Source of the DNA: Jejuia algarum
GTDB lineage: Bacteria > Bacteroidota > Bacteroidia > Flavobacteriales > Flavobacteriaceae
Assembly: GCA_947495775.1 (NCBI GenBank)
Contig: CANMAQ010000001.1
Location: 1-64,000, forward strand
Direction of reading: 5' to 3'
DNA: 64,000 nucleotides
Shown here: piece by piece, positions 1-7,916 of the stretch
Layout: the number at the start of each line of letters is the position of its first letter
Position numbering within the stretch: position 1 is the stretch's first letter
Made by a program: the position numbers and the translations under genes
The notes under the pieces: generated by a model
The model's input: only the letters and a program-made list of their open reading frames with translations
Told to the model about the DNA's origin: nothing
The model's database searches: none

Positions 1-561
1 GAAGGGATCGTAGACCAAAACATTGAAACTACTGGAAACTCATCGGCTTCAATTGGTGCTAATGGAGAAATTGTAGCGGAAGAAACATCTTCTAACGAAG
101 AGACTCAAGCGCCATCAACATCTACCGAAAGCACATCATCTAACTCTATTTTACCTCCTAACGTTGCTACTGCGAACGTTACTGTTTCAAATACAGGAGG
201 CAACGAAGTTACTAGTGTCGATAGTCGCATTGAAAATAACGGTGCGGTAAGCATCAATACGAGTACAGGAACTACTGTTAATCAAGCTTCAAACGGATTT
301 GAACGTCTTAGAGAGACGCTACCAGAAGTCATTGCTTTCGTATTCCCTAATCCAGCACGTGATTTTGTAAACATTTCTACGCCAAGAACTACAATCTCTA
401 AAGTTGAGATCACATCATCTCGTGGAGAACTTGTAAGATCTGAAACCTTAAATGGTTTAAGAAGAGCACGTATTTCCATTTCGGACTTACAGCAAGGCTT
501 GTATTTTATAAATATCTTTTCTGATTCGGGTATGGCTACAAAGAAGTTTTTCAAAAACTAA
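1..561 (+). CDS. C-terminal part of a T9SS-secreted protein (5' end outside window)
   Basis: The frame is open from base 1 to the TAA at 559-561, giving 186 visible residues. The first ~100 residues are rich in Ser, Thr, Asn and Glu, a low-complexity linker. The last ~75 residues form a type IX secretion sorting domain: the FPNPARDFVNI motif, then short beta-strand segments, then GLYFINIFSDSG and the basic end TKKFFKN. Such domains direct export across the outer membrane by the Por/T9SS machinery and are cleaved at the surface. The catalytic or binding part lies upstream of the window, so the function cannot be named. A strong terminator follows directly. Confidence 0.85.
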   Translation, partial: EGIVDQNIETTGNSSASIGANGEIVAEETSSNEETQAPSTSTESTSSNSILPPNVATANVTVSNTGGNEVTSVDSRIENNGAVSINTSTGTTVNQASNGFERLRETLPEVIAFVFPNPARDFVNISTPRTTISKVEITSSRGELVRSETLNGLRRARISISDLQQGLYFINIFSDSGMATKKFFKN

Positions 562-608
562 ATTTATAAAGCTTAATACGCTTTACATGACATTTTAATT
601 ACATCACA

Positions 609-646
609 AATCCCCTGAGATCTCTTAGAGATCTCAGGGGATTTTT
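609..646 (+). terminator. Rho-independent terminator after the T9SS gene
   Basis: A perfect 16-bp stem (609-624 with 628-643, left arm AATCCCCTGAGATCTC) closes a three-base loop and is followed by a T tract. It lies 48 bases after the stop codon of the first gene. Confidence 0.9.
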
Positions 647-842
647 ATAGGCACAATTTAAATTCATTTTTAGAGCCACAAATTCCACTTCAGGCACTAT
701 CTATTGGTACACCTCTAATTTTGAGGTTTCTTTGCCCTATGGTTTTTTAAAAATACTTTTAATAGTATGCTTTTATTAAGTATGGCCACTTGGTAAAATG
801 TAAAGCATAATTGAATTTAGTTTTAAAGTTTTTTGTTAATGA

Positions 843-874
843 AAAAGAGGCTGCCCGAAAAGGCAGCCTCTTTT
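843..874 (-). terminator. Terminator of the methionine operon (bidirectional hairpin)
   Basis: A 13-bp perfect stem (AAAAGAGGCTGCC with its complement) with a 6-base loop, A-rich on one side and T-rich on the other, so it can work on both strands. It lies just beyond the 3' end of the minus-strand phzF-like gene, the last gene of the methionine operon. Confidence 0.85.
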
Positions 875-922
875 GATTTCATATGTTACATTTATCACCG
901 CTGGTAATTATCATTTAAAACA

Positions 923-1729
923 TCAAGACATCGCAATATTTAATTGAGCTTCAAAAACGGTGAGTGCTTTACCTTTTATAAGTACTGTGTGGTCTTCTAA
1001 AGCAAGCTCTAAAATACCGCCTCGTTTTGAAATTTGGTGCGAGATCAATTTTGTTTTACCTAAACGCTTTGCCCATAAAGGCGTTAATGCGCAATGCGCA
1101 GATCCTGTTACAGGATCTTCATCAATACCCGCTATAGGCGCAAAACAACGCACTACAAAATCGGCTTTACTTGCAACAGCGGCTTCAGCAGTTATCATAA
1201 GTTTACCTAAACCATTTGCCTTAAACGCTGTAAAATCTGGCACGCAGGCCTCTATATGCGCTTCGTTGTTAGCTACAGCAATTACCCAACCTTGAGCTTC
1301 GTAAGTTGCCACTGGGGCAAAACCTAAAATAGTTTTAAAATTCTCAGGGGTTTCAATCTTAGACAATGCGTATCTAGGCAATGCCATTTCTAAGGCACCT
1401 TCAACATAAGTGATCTTTAATACCCCGCCTTTAGCATTAAAAGTAATATCTTCATCTAAAGCCACTATACCTTTTTCGTACATCACATGCGCCGTAGCAA
1501 GTGTGGCATGCCCGCATAGAGGAATTTCCATCGTCGGCGAAAAGTACTTGATCTTGTAATGCACACCATCTGGCACCACAAAAGCGGTTTCAGAAACATT
1601 CATTTCGGCTGCCATATTCTGCATCCAAGCTTCAGAAGGAAAAGCTTGTAAAATCATCACGCCTGCTGGGTTGCCTTTAAATGGTGCCTCTGTAAATGCG
1701 TCTACTTGATATAGGGTGGGTTTCATCAT
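923..1729 (-). CDS. PhzF-family isomerase/epimerase
   Basis: 268 residues, the usual length of the PhzF fold (two halves of the diaminopimelate-epimerase type). Visible family marks are the start TLYQVDAFTEAPFKGNPAGV, the catalytic-glutamate region MNVSETAFVV (about residues 43-52), GHATLATAHV (about 74-83) and DPVTGSAHCAL near residue 205. Enzymes of this family shift protons on small hydrophobic or amino-acid-like substrates; outside phenazine producers the substrate is generally unknown and no phenazine genes are present here. It follows metZ by five bases and is the last gene before the terminator, so it is probably co-transcribed with the methionine genes. A metabolite-repair role is a guess. 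Confidence 0.85.
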   Translation of the reverse strand: MMKPTLYQVDAFTEAPFKGNPAGVMILQAFPSEAWMQNMAAEMNVSETAFVVPDGVHYKIKYFSPTMEIPLCGHATLATAHVMYEKGIVALDEDITFNAKGGVLKITYVEGALEMALPRYALSKIETPENFKTILGFAPVATYEAQGWVIAVANNEAHIEACVPDFTAFKANGLGKLMITAEAAVASKADFVVRCFAPIAGIDEDPVTGSAHCALTPLWAKRLGKTKLISHQISKRGGILELALEDHTVLIKGKALTVFEAQLNIAMS

Positions 1730-1734
1730 TTTAT

Positions 1735-2904
1735 TTAATTAAGTGCCTGTTTTATATCTGCAATAATATCGTCTATATGTTCTAAACCTAAAGAACAACG
1801 CACCATACCATCGGTAATACCAGCCGCTGCCTTCACCTCTGCTTCTACCTTTGCATGTGTTGTACTGGCAGGATGTGTTACAATGGTTCTTGAATCTCCC
1901 AGGTTGGCAGATAAAGAACATAATTTTATGGCATTAAAAAATGCTTGTCCACCCGCAATACCGCCTTTAACTTCAAAAGCAACAATATTACCGCCTAAGC
2001 GCATTTGTTGTTTAGCAACTTCATACTTAGGGTGCGACTTTAAAAACGGATATTTCACCCAATTCACTTTAGGATGTGCTTCTAAAAATTCGGCTAATTT
2101 TAAAGCATTTTCACAATGCTTATCTACTCGCACAGCTAATGTTTCTAAGGATTTTGATAACACCCAAGCATTAAAAGGGCTCATTGATGGCCCTGTTAGC
2201 CTCGAGAACAAATAAATCTCGCGTATCAATTCTTTTTTTCCAACAGTAATCCCTCCCAAAACACGGCCTTGACCATCCATTAATTTCGTTGCAGAATGGA
2301 TCACCAAATCGGCACCAAATTTAATGGGATTTTGTAGATAAGGTGTTGCAAAACAATTATCAATTACAAGTAGCAGGTTATGCTTTTTACAAATTGCACT
2401 TAAATAAGCCATATCCAATACATCAACACCAGGATTGGTTGGCGTTTCTGCATAAATAAATTTGGTATTGGGCTGAATTAAACGTTCTACAGTTTCAACA
2501 TCATTGATATTAAAATAAGACGATTCTATATTCCATTTCGGGAAATACTTGGTAAACAAACCGTGTGTTGCACCAAATACCGAACTACAAGACACCACGT
2601 GATCGCCTGCATTTAATAAGGTTGCAAATGTGGAAAATACTGCTGCCATACCACTCGCAAAAGCAAAACCTGCTTCTGCACCTTCCATTTTACATACTTT
2701 CTCAACAAACTCGTTAACATTAGGGTTGCTGTAACGGCTGTACAAATCGCGTTGCTTTTCTTCAGCAAAAGAGGCACGCATTTCTTCGGCATCGTCAAAT
2801 ACAAATCCCGAGGTTAAATACAATGGCACAGAATGCTCCGAAAACTGCGTGTTTTCAAGCTGTGTGCGTATGGCTTCTGTTTCAAATTTCTTTTTAGTAT
2901 TCAT
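1735..2904 (-). CDS. metZ: O-succinyl/acetylhomoserine sulfhydrylase, PLP-dependent (MetZ-like)
   Basis: 389 residues, a full-length Cys/Met-metabolism PLP enzyme. The cofactor lysine is K207 in HSATKLMDGQGR, with the pyridine-binding aspartate at D182 (VIDNCFATP). YSRYSNPN (about residues 55-62) and the ETPTNPG motif are typical of the family. It would make homocysteine directly from an acylated homoserine and sulfide. Length and order fit MetZ rather than MetY, which is usually about 430 residues. It sits downstream of the metX-thrA fusion in the same operon, which makes the acyl-homoserine substrate, and below a SAM riboswitch. Whether it prefers the succinyl or acetyl ester cannot be read from sequence; the upstream acyltransferase is of the MetX type. 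It is likely the working replacement for the decayed metY at 6699-6854. Confidence 0.87.
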   Translation of the reverse strand: MNTKKKFETEAIRTQLENTQFSEHSVPLYLTSGFVFDDAEEMRASFAEEKQRDLYSRYSNPNVNEFVEKVCKMEGAEAGFAFASGMAAVFSTFATLLNAGDHVVSCSSVFGATHGLFTKYFPKWNIESSYFNINDVETVERLIQPNTKFIYAETPTNPGVDVLDMAYLSAICKKHNLLLVIDNCFATPYLQNPIKFGADLVIHSATKLMDGQGRVLGGITVGKKELIREIYLFSRLTGPSMSPFNAWVLSKSLETLAVRVDKHCENALKLAEFLEAHPKVNWVKYPFLKSHPKYEVAKQQMRLGGNIVAFEVKGGIAGGQAFFNAIKLCSLSANLGDSRTIVTHPASTTHAKVEAEVKAAAGITDGMVRCSLGLEHIDDIIADIKQALN

Positions 2905-2905
2905 C

Positions 2906-3268
2906 TTATTTTTTTCCGTTATTTGAATCTTCTATTTCTTTTTTTATTTTATTTTCTACTTTTAGTATGTATCCTACTATGACGAGTATAATGACTATAA
3001 TAGATAATATAATTTTATTTAAACTGCTTAAATTTTTAAATATTAAAAATAATATGGGTTGCAACATACAAAGCAAGACACCTGCTAAGGTGATCTGTTG
3101 TGCACTGTAACGTTGAGCGAAATCCCAGTGTCGTTGAGATTTCATCGCGCTTTTGGTACGATACCCGTACGTATAATTAATATGCTTAGGCGGGTATTTT
3201 CGCATAATGATGCCTAGCACGATAAATACGAGCCCAGTAAGTAGTATTGGTCCTAAAAATACAGTCAT
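2906..3268 (-). CDS. SdpI-family membrane protein
   Basis: 120 residues from the ATG at 3268. A longer reading starting at 3370 would overlap the upstream metX-thrA gene by 77 bases and is not favoured. Two N-terminal hydrophobic segments (about residues 1-20 and 50-75), one near the end, and the cytoplasmic motif YGYRTKSAMKSQRHWDFAQR match the SdpI C-terminal domain. The founding member is an immunity protein against a peptide toxin in Bacillus, but most relatives have no assigned function. It sits between metX-thrA and metZ, one base from metZ, and is probably a passenger of the operon. A role in methionine synthesis is not implied by its sequence. Confidence 0.7.
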   Translation of the reverse strand: MTVFLGPILLTGLVFIVLGIIMRKYPPKHINYTYGYRTKSAMKSQRHWDFAQRYSAQQITLAGVLLCMLQPILFLIFKNLSSLNKIILSIIVIILVIVGYILKVENKIKKEIEDSNNGKK

Positions 3269-3293
3269 AACACACTGTTTTACTATCCTAAAA

Positions 3294-6200
3294 TTAACTA
3301 ATATGCTTTGACAATCGTAAAATATCACCAAAAACGCCTCTCGCTGTGACTTCTGCGCCTGCACCTGCACCTTGAATTACGATAGGTTGTGCTCCGTAGC
3401 TTTCGGTAAATATTTCAAAAATAGCATCACTGCCTTTTACATGTCCTAAAGTACTATCTAAAGGTACAGAGACCAGCTTTACTTCTAAATGCCCTTTATT
3501 CTGAGATAAATCCCCAGACAAATCACCTACATACCGCAGTACATGTCCTGCTTCCTGTGCGTCTTTTAGGGTTTGGTACTCGGGGTCTAAAACCTCTAAT
3601 TGGTCTAAAAACGCTTCTACTGAAATAGAACGGTAGGCCTCTGGTATGAGATTTTGCACTTCTACATCTTCAAATGCATTCTCCAAATCTAATTCTCTTG
3701 CTAAAATCAATAATTTTCTAGCCACATCATTTCCAGAAAAATCTTCTCGAGGGTCGGGCTCGGTAAATCCTTTCGCAATGGTTTCTTTAACAATACTGCT
3801 AAAAGAGCGTTCTTGAACAGAAAAGTTATTAAACAGATAACTTAGTGTTCCTGAAAACACCCCTCTAATTCTCGTGATATTTTCACCAGACTCGTGTAAT
3901 AATTTAATGGTATCTATTAACGGCAGGCCAGCCCCTACAGTGGTTTCATAAAGGTACTGCTTGTTGTGTGCTGCTAATTCTGTACGCAAGGTTTTATAAA
4001 ATTTGTGAGATACTGTATTCGCTACCTTATTAGAAGACACCAAATCGAAGCCCGCTTCTACTAACGGTATGTAATTTTCGTAGAATGTGCTACTCGCCGT
4101 ATTATCTACAGCGATTAAATTCTCTAAATGCTGCGCTTTGGCATAATCGATAATTGTTGCGACACTACTTGCCGTCGTGCTTTTTGCTATAGCGGTTTCC
4201 CAGTGTTTGGCAACGCCTTTTTTACATAAAATTAATTGCTTCGAATTGGCAATAGCAAAGACATTGAGGTGAATGCCTTTTCGCTTTTCTATATCGTCCT
4301 TAGACTTTAGAATTTGATTGATAAGTGCATGTCCTACCCCACCATGACCAAATAAAGCGATATTTATTTTTTTGGCAATGCCAAAGACTTCTCCATGAAT
4401 CACATTTACCGCTTTATGCAGTTGTGATTTTCGCACCACTAAACTTACATTCTTACCTGTAACCGTATTATTAAATAATAAAGGTGTTATTTGATTTTTT
4501 ATAAGCGCATTAAACGGCTTGTGGAAGGAGCTTAATGCTATCCCTACAATTGAAATAACGGCAACATCGGTAACCACATCTATTTTATTGACATCTTGAG
4601 AGCGAAAATCGTTTTCGAACTCACGTTCTAAGGCAATAACAGCTTCATCGGCTTGATCGGCATCTATAATTAAACCTACACCTCGTTCTGACGAGCCTTG
4701 CGATACAATACTCACACTAACACCATGTCTACTTAGTGCCCCAAAAATACGAGCATCTACACCTATTTTTCCTAGTAATCCGCGGCCTTCTAAATTCAAT
4801 AAGGCCACATTATCTAACACCGATAAAGACGTGACTTCTTTTACGGTAGGTTTTGCTGTTATCAATGTCCCTTCATCCTCTGGATTAAAGGTATTTAAAA
4901 TTCTTAAGTTGATGTTTTTCTCAACTAAAGGAATAATGGTTTTAGCATGTAATATTGAAGTTCCAAAGTTCGCCAGTTCGTTCGCTTCGCTAAAGGACAA
5001 TTCTCTTATTTGCTTTGCATCTGGCACCAAGCTTGGATCTGCAGTATAAATACCACTAACATGGGTGTAATTTTGAAGTTCTTCAGCATCCAGAAAATTA
5101 GCCAGTAACGCCGCAGTATAATTACTACCGTTACGCCCTAAAGTTGTGGTTTCATTTTTTAGATTGGATGCAATAAACCCAGTAACCACATGTATGGTGT
5201 TTTTATGCGTATTGAAATACGCTTGTGTATTTTCTTTAGACCGCTTAAATAAGGGTTGGGCATTTCCAAAAGCATCGTCGGTTTTTATAAGCTGCGTGGC
5301 ATCTACGGCATTGGCTTTAATGCCTTGGGCATTAAGTAGTGCAGCGATGAGCTTTACCGATAGCAGTTCTCCTTGAGCCAAAATGGTATCCTTGGTCTTT
5401 TTACTGTAATCTCCTAATAAACGCACCCCTTCAAACAAATTCTCTAAAGCTAAAAACTCTTCCGCAAATGCTTCTGGTGTAGCTGGTGCGCTGTGGTAGG
5501 CTTTAAACGTCTCTAAATCGGTTTTATAATCTTCTCCTTTAAGCGCTTTATTTAAAATTGCCTCTAAATCGTCTGTTGCCGAACCTCTAGCAGAAACGAC
5601 TATAGCTATACGTTCGCCAGCCTCTACTTTGGCTTTTATAATTGCCAGTACCGTCTCTAGCCCTTCTCCATTTGCTAAAGATTTGCCTCCAAATTTTAAT
5701 ATTTTAATAGGTTTACGTTTCGCACTTGGTACAAAAATAGGGGCTATAATTTGCTCCAATTGATCGTACTCCATTAAAAACGCATCGTGCCCATGTACCG
5801 AATGGATCTCATTATAGGTTACATTAGGATTGGTAACGGCTAATTGACGGTGTGTTTCGCGGTTTTCTTCTGCTGTAAAAAACAAATCAGAATCGACACC
5901 TACAATATGAATCTTAGCTTCTATATTTTCTAAGACATTAAAATTACTCGTTTTACCTTTGGTTACATCAATCGTTTTTAACAATTGATTCATTAGTTTA
6001 TAGGCCGACAACTGAAAGCGTTCTTGTAGTTTATTACCATGATGCAACAACCAACTTTCTACATTAAAAATTTCTAAATCATCGTTTTTAGAACGCTGAA
6101 AACGTTCTTTAAACGATTCTGGTGTGCGGTAACACAGCATAGCATGCATACGTGCATCGTGTACAGGGTTTTTAGAATTCACTAAAAACTGTTCTTGTAT

Positions 6201-6692
6201 TTGGCAATTGGCAATTAACCAGTCGGTAGACTTCCAATCGGTGGCAACCACTACTAAATGCTGTGTAAGATCGGGCTGTAATACGGCCATTTCCCAAGCA
6301 ATTCCGCCGCCTAAAGAGCCACCTACTAAAGCAAATAACTGTCCCGTATTTAGGTATTCCAACCCTTGTAAAAAGAGTTTTGCAATGTCTCTCGCGATAA
6401 AGTCTTTATAATTATCAATAACAAAACCGTCAAAACCATTTCCAGGAATGTTAAACGCAAGAATCGTATATATTTTGGTGTCGATAACCTTATCATCGCC
6501 TATCAGTTCTTTCCACCAACCTGTCGCTCCTGCCACATTACTATCGCCTGTAAGGGCATGATTTACAAGAATGATAGGTGCACTGCCTAATGGCAGTCCA
6601 AAAACCTGATAGCTTAGCTTAATTTCTGGGTTAAGCACACCACTTTCTGTGGTATAATTATGTAACGTTATGTGATATAGTTCACTATTCAT
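3294..6692 (-). CDS. Triple fusion: homoserine O-acetyltransferase (MetX) - aspartate kinase - homoserine dehydrogenase
   Basis: 1132 residues in three parts. Residues 1-322 are an alpha/beta-hydrolase acyltransferase of the MetX type: HALTGDSNVAG at 45-55, nucleophile S126 in GGSLGG, D269 and H302 of the triad. Residues 330-770 are an aspartate kinase with two ACT-like segments (KFGGKS at 333-338, TTLGRNGSNYTAA at 516-528, GTSILHAKT near 577-585). Residues 775-1132 are homoserine dehydrogenase: LFGHGGVGHALI Rossmann motif, ETTVGAGLP, GVFSGTLSY, DPREDFSGNDVARK. The first kinase motif has Lys where KFGGTS is usual. One polypeptide thus supplies aspartyl phosphate, homoserine and acyl-homoserine, committing threonine and methionine synthesis together. 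It starts six bases after the metY stub and lies under a SAM-I riboswitch. Confidence 0.92.
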   Translation of the reverse strand: MNSELYHITLHNYTTESGVLNPEIKLSYQVFGLPLGSAPIILVNHALTGDSNVAGATGWWKELIGDDKVIDTKIYTILAFNIPGNGFDGFVIDNYKDFIARDIAKLFLQGLEYLNTGQLFALVGGSLGGGIAWEMAVLQPDLTQHLVVVATDWKSTDWLIANCQIQEQFLVNSKNPVHDARMHAMLCYRTPESFKERFQRSKNDDLEIFNVESWLLHHGNKLQERFQLSAYKLMNQLLKTIDVTKGKTSNFNVLENIEAKIHIVGVDSDLFFTAEENRETHRQLAVTNPNVTYNEIHSVHGHDAFLMEYDQLEQIIAPIFVPSAKRKPIKILKFGGKSLANGEGLETVLAIIKAKVEAGERIAIVVSARGSATDDLEAILNKALKGEDYKTDLETFKAYHSAPATPEAFAEEFLALENLFEGVRLLGDYSKKTKDTILAQGELLSVKLIAALLNAQGIKANAVDATQLIKTDDAFGNAQPLFKRSKENTQAYFNTHKNTIHVVTGFIASNLKNETTTLGRNGSNYTAALLANFLDAEELQNYTHVSGIYTADPSLVPDAKQIRELSFSEANELANFGTSILHAKTIIPLVEKNINLRILNTFNPEDEGTLITAKPTVKEVTSLSVLDNVALLNLEGRGLLGKIGVDARIFGALSRHGVSVSIVSQGSSERGVGLIIDADQADEAVIALEREFENDFRSQDVNKIDVVTDVAVISIVGIALSSFHKPFNALIKNQITPLLFNNTVTGKNVSLVVRKSQLHKAVNVIHGEVFGIAKKINIALFGHGGVGHALINQILKSKDDIEKRKGIHLNVFAIANSKQLILCKKGVAKHWETAIAKSTTASSVATIIDYAKAQHLENLIAVDNTASSTFYENYIPLVEAGFDLVSSNKVANTVSHKFYKTLRTELAAHNKQYLYETTVGAGLPLIDTIKLLHESGENITRIRGVFSGTLSYLFNNFSVQERSFSSIVKETIAKGFTEPDPREDFSGNDVARKLLILARELDLENAFEDVEVQNLIPEAYRSISVEAFLDQLEVLDPEYQTLKDAQEAGHVLRYVGDLSGDLSQNKGHLEVKLVSVPLDSTLGHVKGSDAIFEIFTESYGAQPIVIQGAGAGAEVTARGVFGDILRLSKHIS

Positions 6693-6698
6693 CGATTA

Positions 6699-6854
6699 CT
6701 TAGTTTCTAATGTTGTAAATGAAATTGCAGTTTGATTAGAGCCATCAAACACATAAGATGTTGTTTGACAAATTGGCTCTGCTCCTGTACTACCGTTTGC
6801 TGTGACATCATGTCCCGCATGTAAGGTTAGTGTGGCTAATTTTTGGTCATTCAT
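6699..6854 (-). pseudogene. Truncated N-terminal remnant of O-acetylhomoserine sulfhydrylase (metY stub)
   Basis: A 51-codon reading frame begins MNDQKLATLTLHAGHD and continues ...PICQTTSYVFDGSNQTA, which is the N-terminus of MetY/Cys-Met PLP enzymes (TLHAGxxxD, PIxQTTSYVFD). After about 41 residues it diverges to ISFTTLETK and stops, so roughly 90 percent of the enzyme is missing, including the PLP lysine. It lies between the SAM-I riboswitch and metX, six bases before the metX start, where an intact metY would be expected. Most likely an internal deletion remnant. It may survive because its translation couples into metX. Similarity is by eye only. Confidence 0.7.
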
Positions 6855-7034
6855 TCTTCTAATATTTTGATGTTAAATTACATACACGCTTTAAAACGTG
6901 TGTTAAATTTAGGGAAATACAGGCGATAATCACCTTACAACCCATTAACTTCTACGATTCAAACCACCTTTTATGGTGTATTAAAAAAATGTTACTAAGA
7001 GGATATAAAATTACGAGATGTAATTTTTTTTGAG

Positions 7035-7158
7035 GTTATCTATCTAAATCTTACGATAAATGAATCGCTTATTTAAGTAGAATGTAGCACCTTCTTTAAT
7101 AAGTTTAAAGGGTTGCTAAGGTTTCACAGGGTCTAATCCCTCCGCCTTTCTTGATAAC
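7035..7158 (-). promoter_or_regulatory. SAM-I (S-box) riboswitch upstream of the methionine operon
   Basis: On the minus strand the closing stem pairs GTTATC (7153-7158) with GATAAC (7035-7040). Between them are the S-box hallmarks in order: TATCAAGAAAGGCGGAGGGA, ACCC followed by TGTGAAACC, TTAGCAACC, then AAGGTGCTACATTCT. These match the conserved kink-turn, SAM pocket and J3/4 segments of the SAM-I class. It precedes the metY stub and metX-thrA by about 180 bases, so high SAM should lower expression of the whole operon. The expression platform is less clear: a small hairpin AATTAC/GTAATT around 7001-7021 (plus coordinates) is a candidate terminator. Confidence 0.92.
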
Positions 7159-7309
7159 ATTTCAGTACGTATTTGAACTTTATTACTGCAAATATTCAGT
7201 TAGAAAAAGTTAATATCCAAATTTTTAAGTGTTTTTTTTGAATTTAATAGTTTTAATGCTAATCTATTTACAAGCATAACAGCACGTATTCACAGCTAAT
7301 TATATACTA

Positions 7310-7915
7310 TTATATCATTTTTATATAGCCTTCATGGATCAATACTCTAATGAACTGTTCTAAATCATTTTTCAACGTATGAATTGACATTTGCTTTAAA
7401 TCTTTCAATGTATAGTTTTTTGAGGCCTTTAAAAAATCAACACTTATGTCATGTTTCTCAAGTCTCTCAAATCTATGAACGTCTGTTTTTTGAAATTCAA
7501 CACATGTTGTGAATGCTATTCGTTTTAAGTTTTTTGCATTGAAATCGACATGAATGGAACAATTAGATATATACCCTGATTTTATCGTTTCAGTAAAATA
7601 CCATTTCGTATGTTCATGTTTCAAGTCGTCTCTAAACCCTAATTCATTCAATCTATTGAGAGGTGACGTTTTAAAAAGTTTGTTCCTTCTCGTTCTGGAA
7701 AGGTTCCAACATATAAAAGCCAAACTGAAAATGCATAGCGGCATGGTTATAACAAAAATTATAACATATAAAACACCTTCGGTTATACTGGGCAATTCTT
7801 TATCGGTTAATACCATTACAAACAAAAAGCCTAAAGAAATACCAAGAAATACTATCATGCAAAATTTGAACAAAAAAAGCACCTTTTGCTTATTTAAGCT
7901 TAAAAATGTTCTCAT
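7310..7915 (-). CDS. Uncharacterised protein with two N-terminal membrane segments
   Basis: 201 residues. Two hydrophobic helices span about residues 12-36 and 46-69, with a short loop between them. A basic stretch (SRTRRNKLFK, about 73-82) follows, so the remaining ~120 hydrophilic residues should face the cytoplasm. I recognise no family. It starts two bases after the neighbouring 521-residue gene ends, on the same strand, so the two are probably co-transcribed. High Lys and Ile content is normal for this genome. The role is unknown. Confidence 0.7.
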   Translation of the reverse strand: MRTFLSLNKQKVLFLFKFCMIVFLGISLGFLFVMVLTDKELPSITEGVLYVIIFVITMPLCIFSLAFICWNLSRTRRNKLFKTSPLNRLNELGFRDDLKHEHTKWYFTETIKSGYISNCSIHVDFNAKNLKRIAFTTCVEFQKTDVHRFERLEKHDISVDFLKASKNYTLKDLKQMSIHTLKNDLEQFIRVLIHEGYIKMI

Positions 7916-7916
7916 T

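Noticed and set aside
282..554. 90-codon frame antisense to the first gene
   Set aside because: Shadow of the T9SS sorting domain, which is clearly coding on the other strand.
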